Source: CAVTWH01 sp963850915
Lineage (GTDB): Bacteria > Actinomycetota > Actinomycetes > Mycobacteriales > Micromonosporaceae
Direction: 5' to 3'
NCBI GenBank assembly: GCA_963850915.1
Contig: CAWKND010000003.1
Span: 226,765-290,764 of the forward strand
DNA length: 64,000 nucleotides
Program-made: the position numbers and the translations under genes
In this document: positions 55,671 through 63,937 of the stretch, piece after piece
How positions within the stretch are numbered: the first letter of the stretch is position 1
Layout of the letters: each line of letters starts with the position of its first letter
The notes under the pieces: generated by a model
Seen by the model: the letters and a program-made list of their open reading frames with translations, nothing else
What the model was told of the DNA's origin: nothing
Databases searched by the model: none

Positions 55671-57152
55671 ATGCGTACGGTGAGCGGCCGTACCGACCGG
55701 GTGCTGATCGTGGGCGCCGGGCTCGGCGGGCTGGCCTGCGCGCTGCACCTGGCCGGGGCCGGGCGCGAGGTCACCGTGCTGGAGCGCGCGGCGCTGCCGG
55801 GTGGCCGGGCCGGCCGGCTGTCGGTGGACGGGTACGAGTTCGACACGGGGCCGACCGTACTGACCATGCCGGATCTGATCGCGGAGGCACTGGCCGCTGT
55901 CGGTGAGGCGCTGCCGGACTGGCTGACCCTGGACCCCGTGGAGCCGGCGTACCGGGCGTTCTACCCGGACGGCTCGACCCTCGACGTACACACCGACGTC
56001 GATCTCATGGCGGCCGAGATCGCGCGCGTCTGCGGAGTACGGGAGGCCGACGGGTACCGGCGCTTCGTCGGGTACGCCAAGCGGCTGTGGGAGTGGGAGA
56101 AGCGCGACTTCATCGACCGCAACCTCGACTCGCCACGGGACCTGCTCACCGGGAACCTGTTGCGGCTACTGGCAAACGGCGCGTTCCGCCGGCTGCAGAC
56201 CAAGATCGAACAGTTCTTCCACGACCCGCGTACCCAGAAGATCTTCTCCTTCCAGGCGATGTACGCCGGCCTCGCCCCGCACGACGCCCTCGCCCTCTAC
56301 GTGGTGATCGCCTACCTCGACTCGGTGGCCGGCGTCTACTTCCCGCGCGGCGGCATCCACGCCGTACCGCGCGCGCTGGCCGGCGCCGCCGAGAAGCACG
56401 GCGTCACGCTCCGCTACTCCACGGAGATCGCCGAGGTCACCGTTGCCGGCGGCCGGGCCACCGGGGTACGCACCACCGACGGCGAGCACATCCCCGCTGA
56501 CGTGGTGGTACTCAACCCCGACCTGCCGATCGCCTACCGGGACCTGCTGCCGCCGCGCCGGCAGCGTCGGCTGCGCTACTCACCCTCCGCGGTGGTCCTG
56601 CACCTCGGATCCACCCGGGGGTACGACCACACCGCGCACCACAACATCCACTTCGGTACCGCCTGGAAACGCACCTTCACCGAGATCATCGACCAGGGTG
56701 TACCGATGAGCGACCCGTCGATCCTGGTCACCAACCCGACCCGGGGCGACGCCACGCTGGCCCCCGCCGGCCGGCACACCTACTACGTGCTCGCCCCCAC
56801 GCCCAACCTGGTCACCGGCCCGTTGCCGTGGTCGGACGGGTTCGGGCAGCGGTACGCCGACTCGTTGGTGGCCGAGCTGGAGGCGCGCGGGTACGACGGG
56901 TTCGGCGCCGCCGTCGAGGTGTCCCGGATCGTCACGCCGGCCGACTGGGCGGCCCAGGGGATGGCCGCCGGTACCCCCTTCGCCAGTGCGCATACCCTGT
57001 TCCAGACCGGACCGTTCCGGCCGTCGAACCTGCACCCGACCCTGGGCAACGTGGTCTTCGTCGGCTCCGGGACAACCCCCGGCGTCGGGGTACCGATGGT
57101 GCTGATCTCCGGCAAGCTCGGCGCCCAGCGCATCACCGGGGCCGCCGGGTGA
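55671..57152 (+). CDS. crtI: Phytoene desaturase (CrtI family)
   Basis: 493 residues from ATG 55671 (GGGGGTGG upstream). FAD-binding VLIVGAGLGGLACALHLAG and YEFDTGPTVLTMPDL at the N-terminus, HNIHFGTAWK, and C-terminal LHPTLGNVVFVGSGTTPGVG then VPMVLISGKLG. It introduces double bases into phytoene to give lycopene-type products. The C-terminal FVGSGTTPG region is standard for CrtI. Divergent from crtB. Confidence 0.92.
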   Translation: MRTVSGRTDRVLIVGAGLGGLACALHLAGAGREVTVLERAALPGGRAGRLSVDGYEFDTGPTVLTMPDLIAEALAAVGEALPDWLTLDPVEPAYRAFYPDGSTLDVHTDVDLMAAEIARVCGVREADGYRRFVGYAKRLWEWEKRDFIDRNLDSPRDLLTGNLLRLLANGAFRRLQTKIEQFFHDPRTQKIFSFQAMYAGLAPHDALALYVVIAYLDSVAGVYFPRGGIHAVPRALAGAAEKHGVTLRYSTEIAEVTVAGGRATGVRTTDGEHIPADVVVLNPDLPIAYRDLLPPRRQRRLRYSPSAVVLHLGSTRGYDHTAHHNIHFGTAWKRTFTEIIDQGVPMSDPSILVTNPTRGDATLAPAGRHTYYVLAPTPNLVTGPLPWSDGFGQRYADSLVAELEARGYDGFGAAVEVSRIVTPADWAAQGMAAGTPFASAHTLFQTGPFRPSNLHPTLGNVVFVGSGTTPGVGVPMVLISGKLGAQRITGAAG

Positions 57153-57174
57153 GCACTTTGCTCGGATCGCGTCC

Positions 57175-57372
57175 GGCGACTCCGGCCGGCAGCGGTCAAG
57201 TCGGCAGCGGTCGGCAGTGATCGGGTCGGAGTGGTCAGGTTGGCAGCGGTCAAGCCGGCGGTGGTCACGTCGGTAGTGGTCAGGTTGGCAGCGGTCAACA
57301 GGAAGTCGGGAAGTTCGCGTGAATCGGGAAGGCAGCGTGGATCGGGAAGGCAGCGTGGATCGGGAAGAGCAC
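57175..57372 (+). repeat. Degenerate GGTCAGGT/GCAGCG repeats running into 18-bp tandem repeat
   Basis: Upstream of idi, variants of gtcaggttggcagcg and gtcaagccggcggtg recur about every 12-24 bases. From 57319 two exact and one partial copy of gtggatcgggaaggcagc enter the coding frame, each starting with GTG. Likely slippage-prone DNA. Confidence 0.65.
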
Positions 57373-57921
57373 CTGGTGGAGCTGGTCGACGCCGACGGCG
57401 CGGCGACCGGACAGTCCACCGTGGACGAGGCGCACCGCCAGCCCGGCCGGCTGCACCGCGCCTTCTCCGTACTGCTGCTCGACGGTGACCGGCTGCTCCT
57501 GCAGCGCCGGGCGGCCGGCAAGAGCCGGTTCCCGCTGCGCTGGGCGAACACCTGCTGCGGCCACCCGGCACCCGGACAGCCCGTCGTCGAGGCGGCCGCC
57601 AAGCGGCTCGACGAGGAGCTGGGCGTGGCCGGTGTGACCCTGCACGAGCTGGGCATCTACACCTACCGGGCAGACGACCCCGGTACCGGCCGGGTGGAGC
57701 ACGAGTACGACCACGTACTCGCCGGCGCGGTGGGTGCCGATCTGGCGCTGGTACCCGACCCGTCGGAGGTCGCGCAGACCCGGTGGGTACCGGTGGACGA
57801 GCTGCTCAGCGCTTTGGAGCACAGTCCCGACGGGTACGCCCCGTGGTTGCCGGGGGTACTCGCGCTGCTGCCCGAGACGGGGGACGGCCGGTGGGTACCG
57901 GCGACGCCCGCCCGGAGCTGA
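57319..57921 (+). CDS. idi: Isopentenyl-diphosphate delta-isomerase type I
   Basis: 200 residues if started at the first GTG; GTG at 57337 and 57355 repeat the same context and 57355 (VDREEHLVELVDADG) gives the usual length. Nudix-like fold: HRAFSVLLLDGDRLLLQRRA, the active-site Cys in WANTCCGHPAPGQ, and KRLDEELGVAG. It isomerises IPP to DMAPP, feeding the carotenoid pathway beside it. The MerR gene start overlaps its 3' end by 31 bases. Confidence 0.9.
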   Translation: MNREGSVDREGSVDREEHLVELVDADGAATGQSTVDEAHRQPGRLHRAFSVLLLDGDRLLLQRRAAGKSRFPLRWANTCCGHPAPGQPVVEAAAKRLDEELGVAGVTLHELGIYTYRADDPGTGRVEHEYDHVLAGAVGADLALVPDPSEVAQTRWVPVDELLSALEHSPDGYAPWLPGVLALLPETGDGRWVPATPARS

Positions 57922-58880
57922 CCTCCACCGACCCGGCTGCGCTGGCTGAGCCGGCGCTGCTGGACGATCCGCCTGCGCTGGCTGATCCGACCGCGCCGGC
58001 CGATCCGGCGGTGCTGGCGGATCCGGCGCTGGTCGCTGCTGAGGCGGAGTTGTCGCCTGGGGTGGTGGCGCGCCGGCTCGGCGTGGCGGTGACCACGCTG
58101 CGCAGCTGGCACCGGCGGTACGGGCTCGGACCGACCGGGCACAGCCCCAGCCGGCACCGCCGGTACACCCCGGCCGACCTGTCAAGACTCTCCCGGATGG
58201 TGCAGCTCACCGCCGGTGGCATGGCACCGGCCGAGGCGGCCCGGCGGGTACTCGCCCCGAACCCGCTCGGTGACCAGCCGGTACCTGCCTCGGCGCGCAG
58301 CGGCGGGCTGCCGATCTCGGTCGGGGAGGCCGGTCCGCTGGCCCGTGGGCTGGCCCGGACCGCACTGCGGATGGACGCCACCCGGCTTCGCGACGAGCTG
58401 GACAGCTGCCTGGCCGGGCTGGGCGTGGTGGACGCCTGGGAGAGCGTGATCGCGCCGGTACTGATCGGGGTGGGTACCCGGCACGCGGCTACTGGAGCGC
58501 TGGTGGAGGTGGAGCACCTGTTCTCGGGTACCGTCGCCGCCGCGTTGGGGGCGGTGCCGGCCAGCGTGCCCCGGACCACCGACTCGGTACTGCTCGCCTG
58601 CGCCGGTGAGGAGCAGCACAGCCTGCCACTGCTCGCGCTGGCCACGGCGCTCGGCACGGCCGGCGTACCCGCCAGCACGCTCGGCGCCCGGGTACCCCCG
58701 GCTGCTCTGTACGCGGCGGTCCGGCGTACCGGCCCGGCGGCCGTCGCCGTGTGGGCGCACCACGCGGGTACCGCCGATCCGGTTGTTCTTCTTGATCTTG
58801 CCGCACTTCCCCGGCCGCCCCGGGTGATCGCGGCGTTGGGCCCCGGCTGGCCCCCGGAGGCGGTGCCGGCCGGCGCATAG
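57891..58880 (+). CDS. CarH/LitR-like MerR regulator with B12-binding-like domain
   Basis: ~329 residues from GTG 57891 (gggggac upstream). After a Pro/Ala/Asp-rich repeat, a MerR HTH (VVARRLGVAVTTLRSWHRRYG, in part) and a helical domain with WESVIAPVLIGVG and EVEHLFSGT (CarH-type W...EH motif). C-terminal Rossmann-like domain with EEQHSLPLLALATALG, whose ExH/QH is where CarH binds the adenosylcobalamin iron-free corrin. CarH proteins are green/blue-light sensors that release carotenoid promoters when the cofactor is photolysed. Its position next to crt genes supports the same role here. Confidence 0.82.
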   Translation: MGTGDARPELTSTDPAALAEPALLDDPPALADPTAPADPAVLADPALVAAEAELSPGVVARRLGVAVTTLRSWHRRYGLGPTGHSPSRHRRYTPADLSRLSRMVQLTAGGMAPAEAARRVLAPNPLGDQPVPASARSGGLPISVGEAGPLARGLARTALRMDATRLRDELDSCLAGLGVVDAWESVIAPVLIGVGTRHAATGALVEVEHLFSGTVAAALGAVPASVPRTTDSVLLACAGEEQHSLPLLALATALGTAGVPASTLGARVPPAALYAAVRRTGPAAVAVWAHHAGTADPVVLLDLAALPRPPRVIAALGPGWPPEAVPAGA

Positions 58881-59077
58881 TCCCCCAGCACGCTGCGGCA
58901 GGCCGTGGTACTCCTCACCGAAGCTTTGTCCTGATTTACCCGATGCGCCCGAGCTAGGCTCGACTCACCAGTTGATGCCATTGACCGTTCGGGCATCGAA
59001 CTCTGCTGCTACTCCCAGCTAACGTCTACAGCAGCAGTAACACGCCCGAAACACCCCCACCCCCCGGAGACGTTTCC

Positions 59078-59944
59078 ATGGCCCGCCACCCCCGGCTGCT
59101 TGGTGTCCTCGCGACCCTCGCAGTAACCGCCGCCGTCGCCGGCTGCGCGCAGGCGAATGCGTCCACCGCGAGCGCCTGGCACAGTCCCAGCCCGAGCGTG
59201 ACTGCCACCACGACTTCACCGAGCCCCACCAGCCCGTCCCCGAGCGCGACGTCGAGCAGCCCCACGCCGACCAAGCCACCGACCAGCAAGCCGCCCACGA
59301 GCAAGCCACCGGCCAGCAAGCCGGCCCCCTCGGGTACGGCCAGCGGCCACGGTCCGTTCGGCTCGATCGCCGTCACCGGCTCCGGCGCCACCGCGCTGAC
59401 CTTCGACGACGGCCCCGGCCCGTACACCTCGCAGATCCTCGACCTGCTGGAGAAGAACCACGTCAAGGCCACGTTCTGCATGATCGGCAGGCAGGTGGCC
59501 AGCTACCCGGCCGACATCCGCCGGATGGTCGCCGACGGTGACACTCTGTGCAACCACACCTGGGACCACGACGAGGAACTGCGCGGCAAGACCGACGACC
59601 AGATCCGCGCCGAACTGCAGAAGACCAACGACGCGATCCACGCCATCGTGCCGGACGCGAAGATCGGGTACTTCCGCAACCCGGGCGGCAACTTCGCCGC
59701 CAACACGGTCGCCATCTCCCAGGACATGGGCATGAAGCCGCTGTACTGGAGCGTGGACCCGCGCGACTGGGCCAACCCCGGTACCCAGTCGATCATCAAC
59801 GCGGTCAACAGCAAGACCCGCGCCGGCTCGATCGTGCTCTCACACGACGGCGGCGGCGACCGCACCGAGACCGTCGCCGCGTACCGCAGCCTGCTCCCCG
59901 GCCTGAAGGCGCGACTGAACCTGATCGCCCTCCCGGTGAGCTGA
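59078..59944 (+). CDS. Polysaccharide deacetylase (NodB homology) lipoprotein
   Basis: 288 residues. Lipobox VAGC at ~22, a Ser/Pro/Lys-rich linker (KPPTSKPPTSKPPASKP), then the NodB domain: TFDDGPGPYT (catalytic Asp pair), His-x4-His metal motif HTWDHDEE, FRNPGGNF and IVLSHDGGGDR. It removes acetyl groups from cell-wall glycans such as peptidoglycan or chitin oligomers. ATG 59078 has GGAGACG upstream. Ends before a strong terminator. Confidence 0.9.
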   Translation: MARHPRLLGVLATLAVTAAVAGCAQANASTASAWHSPSPSVTATTTSPSPTSPSPSATSSSPTPTKPPTSKPPTSKPPASKPAPSGTASGHGPFGSIAVTGSGATALTFDDGPGPYTSQILDLLEKNHVKATFCMIGRQVASYPADIRRMVADGDTLCNHTWDHDEELRGKTDDQIRAELQKTNDAIHAIVPDAKIGYFRNPGGNFAANTVAISQDMGMKPLYWSVDPRDWANPGTQSIINAVNSKTRAGSIVLSHDGGGDRTETVAAYRSLLPGLKARLNLIALPVS

Positions 59945-59958
59945 CCGCTCGTACCGTT

Positions 59959-59994
59959 ACGGCCGGCCGCCCCCTCGGGGCGGCCGGCCGTTTC
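59959..59994 (+). terminator. Strong hairpin terminator
   Basis: acggccggccgcccc pairs with ggggcggccggccgt around a tc turn and is followed by tttctc, a classic intrinsic terminator 15 bases after the deacetylase stop. Confidence 0.85.
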
Positions 59995-60119
59995 TCATGG
60001 TCACGCCGGTGGTCAGCCGGTTTGGTGGGGGTCGGACGATCACGTATGCTGTGCAGGCCTCCGGCGGAGCCGGATGGGAGCAGCCGCCGTCAGAGCACCT
60101 GTGCAATGATTGCGGGGCC

Positions 60120-60192
60120 GCCCTCATCGTCTAGCGGCCCAGGACGCCGCCCTTTCAAGGCGGTAGCACGGGTTCGAATCCCGTTGGGGGCA
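60120..60192 (+). tRNA. tRNA-Glu(UUC)
   Basis: Acceptor gccctca/tgggggc with G-U pairs, anticodon TTC in cctttcaa, T arm acgggttcgaatcccgt, discriminator A. CCA not encoded. First of three tRNAs in a cluster typical of actinobacteria. Confidence 0.95.
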
Positions 60193-60228
60193 CCGGGGAG
60201 AGTGCAGTAAGCTTTCGATCCGTAGCAA

Positions 60229-60302
60229 GGTCCTGTGGAGCAGTTGGAGTGCTCGCCGCCCTGTCAAGGCGGAGGTCGCGGGTTCAAGTCCCGTCAGGAC
60301 CG
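60229..60302 (+). tRNA. tRNA-Asp(GUC)
   Basis: Acceptor ggtcctg/caggacc, anticodon GTC in cctgtcaa, T arm gcgggttcaagtcccgt, discriminator G. Confidence 0.95.
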
Positions 60303-60392
60303 CCAGCGCACACGCCGCGCCCAGCGCGGCGTTTCGCGTTGAGGCCCGCGCCACGGAGCAACCGCCCGGCGGGTAGCATGACCGAACGACAC

Positions 60393-60469
60393 GGCCAGGT
60401 AGCTCAGTTGGTACGAGCGTCCGACTGAAAATCGGAAGGTCGGCGGTTCGACCCCGCCCCTGGCCACCA
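60393..60469 (+). tRNA. tRNA-Phe(GAA)
   Basis: Acceptor ggccagg/cctggcc, anticodon GAA in actgaaaat, discriminator A and an encoded CCA. Last of the cluster. Confidence 0.95.
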
Positions 60470-60487
60470 GTCCTCGCCGGGCTGAAC

Positions 60488-60524
60488 GAAGCGGTGACCA
60501 GTGAAAACACCTGGTCACCGCTTC
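60488..60524 (+). terminator. Terminator of the tRNA cluster
   Basis: Perfect 14-bp stem gaagcggtgaccag/ctggtcaccgcttc with a nine-base A-rich loop, 19 bases after tRNA-Phe. Confidence 0.85.
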
Positions 60525-60777
60525 GCTTATCTACCGCCCAGATCGCCTAACTGATCTTGTGGTCTCAGATGCTTGACACGGTCGTCAAGGCGGATGGGGC
60601 CGCCCCGGCGATCCGCATGGACAGGCGTCGCGTCCGGCCGAAGATTGCGGCTGGTCAAGGACGTGAGCTGCGGCCCGCAGAGTGTGTCCGGGCGGTTCGA
60701 CGAGCTCCGTCCGGACCTATTTTGCGGTTTGCCGGCTCGGGCAGATGGGGCGGCTGGCGAGGCGTCGGGGCGTACCG
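60525..60777. other. Intergenic, nothing recognised
   Basis: About 250 bp between the tRNA terminator and a convergent gene. Overlapping frames are short and not credible. Confidence 0.35.
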
Positions 60778-61284
60778 TCAGGCGGGCTTCGCCTCGCGGA
60801 TGATCGTGACCGCGGCGTGGGGGTCCGGCACGGTGATCGTCACGCTTCGGCCCGTGTGCAGGGCTAGCCGTAGGGCGGGTCCCGTCCGGACCGTGAAGTA
60901 GGTGTGGCGAGGGGTCCACCAGAAGCCGAGGGACGCGCGCCACAGCGACGGCGACAGGACGATCACCTCGGCGTGCTCGATCTCTTCCAGGCGGTAAGTG
61001 CGGCGTGGCCATCCGACCACCCCACAGTAGACAGAGACCCCGTTGGGTCCCGCCGCCGTCCTGACGCTCAATCCGGTCAGCACGTTGATGAGCATAGTGA
61101 CAGCGGCTATCAGTAGCGGGATCGCGGGGCCGGCCGGGTTGAGCCAGCTGCCGCGCGACAGGCTTCCCAGGAGCGGTAGCGGCACCATCACGGCGGCGCT
61201 GAAAGCCACCACCAGCGGCCAGTTCGTCACTCGGCCGGTGTAGATAGAGTACCGGCCCGGGCCGGGCAGTGCGGATGCCGTCAC
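60778..61284 (-). CDS. PH-like-domain membrane protein (GntR operon partner)
   Basis: 168 residues from GTG 61284. Two hydrophobic helices (NWPLVVAFSAAVMVPLPLLG, PAIPLLIAAVTMLINVLTG), then a beta-rich domain (GVSVYCGVVGWPRRTYRLEE, TYFTVRTGPALRLALHTG) like bacterial PH/DUF1648-associated proteins. Starts 22 bases after the GntR gene on the same strand. Such pairs couple a YtrA-type repressor to a membrane protein of unknown function. Confidence 0.7.
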   Translation of the reverse strand: MTASALPGPGRYSIYTGRVTNWPLVVAFSAAVMVPLPLLGSLSRGSWLNPAGPAIPLLIAAVTMLINVLTGLSVRTAAGPNGVSVYCGVVGWPRRTYRLEEIEHAEVIVLSPSLWRASLGFWWTPRHTYFTVRTGPALRLALHTGRSVTITVPDPHAAVTIIREAKPA

Positions 61285-61306
61285 TTGGCACCATCCTCTC
61301 GATGTG

Positions 61307-61654
61307 TCACGTCAGCCTCTCGATAAGGCGAAGCAGGTCGTGGCGCCCCAGGCCGTGCCGGCGGGCAACAGCCACGAGCGTCTGGGCCGCCTCGGTAACC
61401 GAGGCTGGCTCCGTGACGGCGGACGCGACCCGTGCCCCGCGGCCCCGACGGAACTCCAGCACGCCGTCGTCGCGCAGCTGTCGGTAGGCGGCCAACACCG
61501 TGTTGCGATCGACCGACAGTGCCTCCGCCAGCTCGGCCGCCGGCGGCAGCTGCTCGCCGACGACAAGCTCCCCCGAAGCCACCCCCCGGCGTACACACGC
61601 CGCGATCTGGAGTGGCAATGCCTCCCGCGAAGAATGATCAACCACCCATCTCAT
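61307..61654 (-). CDS. GntR family (YtrA-like) regulator
   Basis: 115 residues from ATG 61654, the natural N-terminus. Winged HTH: LPLQIAACVRRGVASGELVV, LPPAAELAEALSVDRNTVLA, YRQLRDDGVLEFRRGRGARV, then a short tail without a large effector domain, characteristic of the YtrA subfamily. An inverted repeat one base upstream of the start is the likely operator. A -10-like TAATAC seven bases before the ATG implies leaderless translation. Confidence 0.85.
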   Translation of the reverse strand: MRWVVDHSSREALPLQIAACVRRGVASGELVVGEQLPPAAELAEALSVDRNTVLAAYRQLRDDGVLEFRRGRGARVASAVTEPASVTEAAQTLVAVARRHGLGRHDLLRLIERLT

Positions 61655-61655
61655 A

Positions 61656-61674
61656 GTGCTAGTATTATTAGCAC
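61656..61674 (-). promoter_or_regulatory. GntR operator over -10 of a leaderless promoter
   Basis: Perfect inverted repeat gtgcta-N7-tagcac. On the minus strand the centre reads taatac, a -10 hexamer seven bases from the ATG at 61654, so the transcript would start at the codon. Repressor binding would cover the -10. Confidence 0.65.
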
Positions 61675-61921
61675 CATCTACCCGTGCGGTCAACCACCAC
61701 ACCGCGGCCAAAACCGCCGGGTCGCCCCGGGGAATCGCACCCCGAGGCTCCCGCAGATCCGTACGTAACAGTCTGTGACCAGGTCCATCACCTGCTCGAA
61801 CATCGGCCGCCAGCGCAGCCCGGCTACGCTGTCACCAGTGGCCGTCGTTGATATTGATATGTCCACAACATTCGATCATCGGACGACGGCCGGCCCGCAG
61901 CAGGTACCGGCGCGCGACCTT
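61675..61921. other. Intergenic, nothing recognised
   Basis: About 250 bp upstream of the GntR operon and downstream of the DUF6924-like gene. AT-richer patches (gttgatattgatatg) but no firm promoter call. Confidence 0.35.
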
Positions 61922-62365
61922 CTACTCGAATCCGCGGAACGTCGTTGAGGCATCGGTTGCGTCGGCGAACTCGTCGAAGTCCATGTTGGCGATGGCAAGA
62001 TTGGCCGAGACGTCAGCAAACCACTGCGGCGGAACACGAAATGAGTGACCCGGCTCGTCGAACAGATCGACCGCCAGAAGCGGATGTTCCTCGTCGACCA
62101 TGGCGACCACGTCGGCGACGAAGACGTACGTCAGCTTCTCGTCCTCGCCCGCCGCAGCGTCGGCTGCCACCAGTGCCTCGACGCTCACCCCGGCAAACGC
62201 CGGATCACTCACAAACGTCGCGGTTAGGTACTCATGGGCGCCCGCGATCGCGGCCTTGATGGTCTCCCACGCCACGTCATCCGTGAAGTCCACCCGCAGA
62301 ACCAGCGACGTCAGATCCTCAGGCTGCGGCAACCTCAGCACACACCGAGTCTGCCACCACACCAA
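61922..62365 (-). CDS. DUF6924-like hypothetical protein
   Basis: 147 residues; the folded part probably starts near VLRLPQPEDLTSLVLRVDF. WETIKAAIAGAHEYLTATFV, YVFVADVVAMVDEEHPLLAVD and PGHSFRVPPQWFADVSANLA fit a small actinobacterial family (DUF6924 type). Acidic, soluble, function unknown. Confidence 0.6.
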   Translation of the reverse strand: MVWWQTRCVLRLPQPEDLTSLVLRVDFTDDVAWETIKAAIAGAHEYLTATFVSDPAFAGVSVEALVAADAAAGEDEKLTYVFVADVVAMVDEEHPLLAVDLFDEPGHSFRVPPQWFADVSANLAIANMDFDEFADATDASTTFRGFE

Positions 62366-62449
62366 CTAGGGCACCGCCGCAGGGCAAATCCCGAATCGCA
62401 ACTGCCGTACTCGCCCTCAACCTCTGAATACCCTTTCAGAGGCGATTAA

Positions 62450-62890
62450 GCTGTGCTGGAGAAGTGGGAATTGAGACGGCCGGCGGAGTCGCTTTCGACG
62501 TTGAGCAAGATGATCTCCTCGTTGACGGGCGACCGCGCCGTACACGAGGTAAGGGCATGCGTTCGATGATCCACGCTAGCTTTACCCTCGGTTTCGCCGA
62601 ATACTGTGAAGAGCGTGACCTTCCGCATCCTGGGGTAACGGTTCTTGACTCACCCCTCGTCACTTACCGGCAGCCGGAAACCGCAGCTGCTAGCGTCGAC
62701 AATAAGGACGAGTACCTTAGCTTCGACGTTGCCGCGGCTTTCTATAGATACCTCGACATCGAGGCTCCCGCGCAGACGGTGGTCATCGAGAACACCACGC
62801 CGCCTGCGCAGCTTTCGGACACAGCAGTTGTCCATCATTTCACCAAGCAGGAGGGGTTTAGGGCGGTACGGTTTCTTCCCAACCCGTTGA
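62450..62890 (+). pseudogene. 3' remnant of an AAA/SbcC-like ATPase, 5' truncated and frame broken near 62855
   Basis: Sequence begins inside a gene: VLEKWE in one frame, then GGVAFDVEQDDLLVDGRP, RGKGMRSMIHASFTLGFAEY, Walker-B-like HPGVTVLDSPLVTYRQPE, YRYLDIEAPAQTVVIEN and the usual C-terminal end, where one frame shift is needed to read GRYGFFPTR and stop at 62890. The Walker A half is absent. Such ATPases often belong to defence or DNA-repair systems. Only the last ~140 codons remain, so this is a relic. Confidence 0.65.
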
Positions 62891-63096
62891 TCCACAGACA
62901 ACGTCGCGCCCTCAGCCGGTCTAAGCTGCCCGCAGGCGAACTCGTCGGCGGTGTCCACCTCTCAGACGATCCACGGTTCGCGGTCGTGGCGGCAGATCTC
63001 GTCGGCTTTCTTGGGAGCTTCAGCCATGCGGTCGAACGGTTCGCTACTACCGGAAACATCGTCGACCTCTGACCTAGATCCACTGTCCAGGATCAG

Positions 63097-63331
63097 GTGG
63101 GACGGAATCGTCCGCCGAATTCCCTGACGAGCAACAGCAACTGGTTTTACGATGCCCTACCGGGGACGTCTACCTACACGTGGGGGAGCGCAAAACCGGT
63201 ACTGGTTTGCCCGTGGTTCCGGCCGAGCCATCGCGCTCGAAAACATCTACAACATGGGAAACGGCGACGTACTGCAGTACGATTACAACCACGACGGCAC
63301 GATTGACCACACCCAGATCTGTACAGGCTAA
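63097..63331 (+). pseudogene. Fragment of an Amidase_6-type secreted protein, frame broken near 63192
   Basis: SNSNWFYDALPGTSTYTWGS, then after one base NWYWFARGSGRAIALEN (as expected from the family), IYNMGNGDVLQYDYNHDGTI, DHTQICTG and stop at 63331. This aligns with the putative amidase domain of actinobacterial secreted proteins. The N-terminal Cys half is missing. Confidence 0.6.
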
Positions 63332-63442
63332 AGATCACCGTCGCCGTTGATGACCAATCACAATTCGGATCATAGAGACAAGCCGCTGTCTGAGATCCTT
63401 ACTGACAGCGTGAGCGCCAGCGTGGAAGTATGCTCACCGCAC

Positions 63443-63862
63443 ATGACGACGCGAAAAATCCGGCTTCTCATTGTCGCGCTCGCCGCCGTCGTACTCGTGG
63501 GCGGCGGGGCGGCGGTTGGGTATGCCGTTGTCCGACTACCCGGCGGAGCGCCAACTCCGGACACCGCCTCGGCGGGCTACGTGAGCGCACTGGCCGACCG
63601 TGACCGTGCAAAGCTGGTCAAACTTGCCGATCCACACAATGACTCGGCGGCTGAGATCGACCGGCGGCTACGCCTCTATGGTGGAGGCCAGCTCGTGATC
63701 ACCGAACAGCAGATCGGCGACACCGAAAACGAGAACATTAAGGGCGCCACGCTGACCGGGCAGCTCAATGGTGCGCCTTTCACGGACCAGATCATCCTGT
63801 ACCGCTACCGCGACCACTGGCGCTATCGCTGGTTCGTGTCACTTGGTCCGAGCAAGACCTGA
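63443..63862 (+). CDS. Membrane-anchored hypothetical protein
   Basis: 139 residues from ATG 63443; the longer frame from 63347 adds an implausible N-terminus. Helix RLLIVALAAVVLVGGGAAVG near residue 5-25, then a soluble NTF2-like-looking domain: TASAGYVSALADRDRAKLVK, GATLTGQLNGAPFTDQIILY, DHWRYRWFVSLG. Function unknown. No Shine-Dalgarno; tatgct 9-14 bases upstream could be a -10 of a leaderless transcript. Confidence 0.6.
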   Translation: MTTRKIRLLIVALAAVVLVGGGAAVGYAVVRLPGGAPTPDTASAGYVSALADRDRAKLVKLADPHNDSAAEIDRRLRLYGGGQLVITEQQIGDTENENIKGATLTGQLNGAPFTDQIILYRYRDHWRYRWFVSLGPSKT

Positions 63863-63895
63863 TATCCCGGCAACTGAGTGGCTTTCGAGCTCGGT

Positions 63896-63937
63896 GCTCG
63901 GGCCGGCGGACGGAGGACTTCGTCCGCCGGCCCGAGC
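63896..63937. terminator. Strong hairpin terminator
   Basis: Perfect 17-bp stem gctcgggccggcggacg with cgtccgccggcccgagc, eight-base loop, downstream of the previous gene. Confidence 0.8.

Noticed and set aside
57891..58880. Cobalamin riboswitch for the CarH-like gene
   Set aside because: The gene start overlaps idi, leaving no leader, and no B12-box-like sequence is visible.
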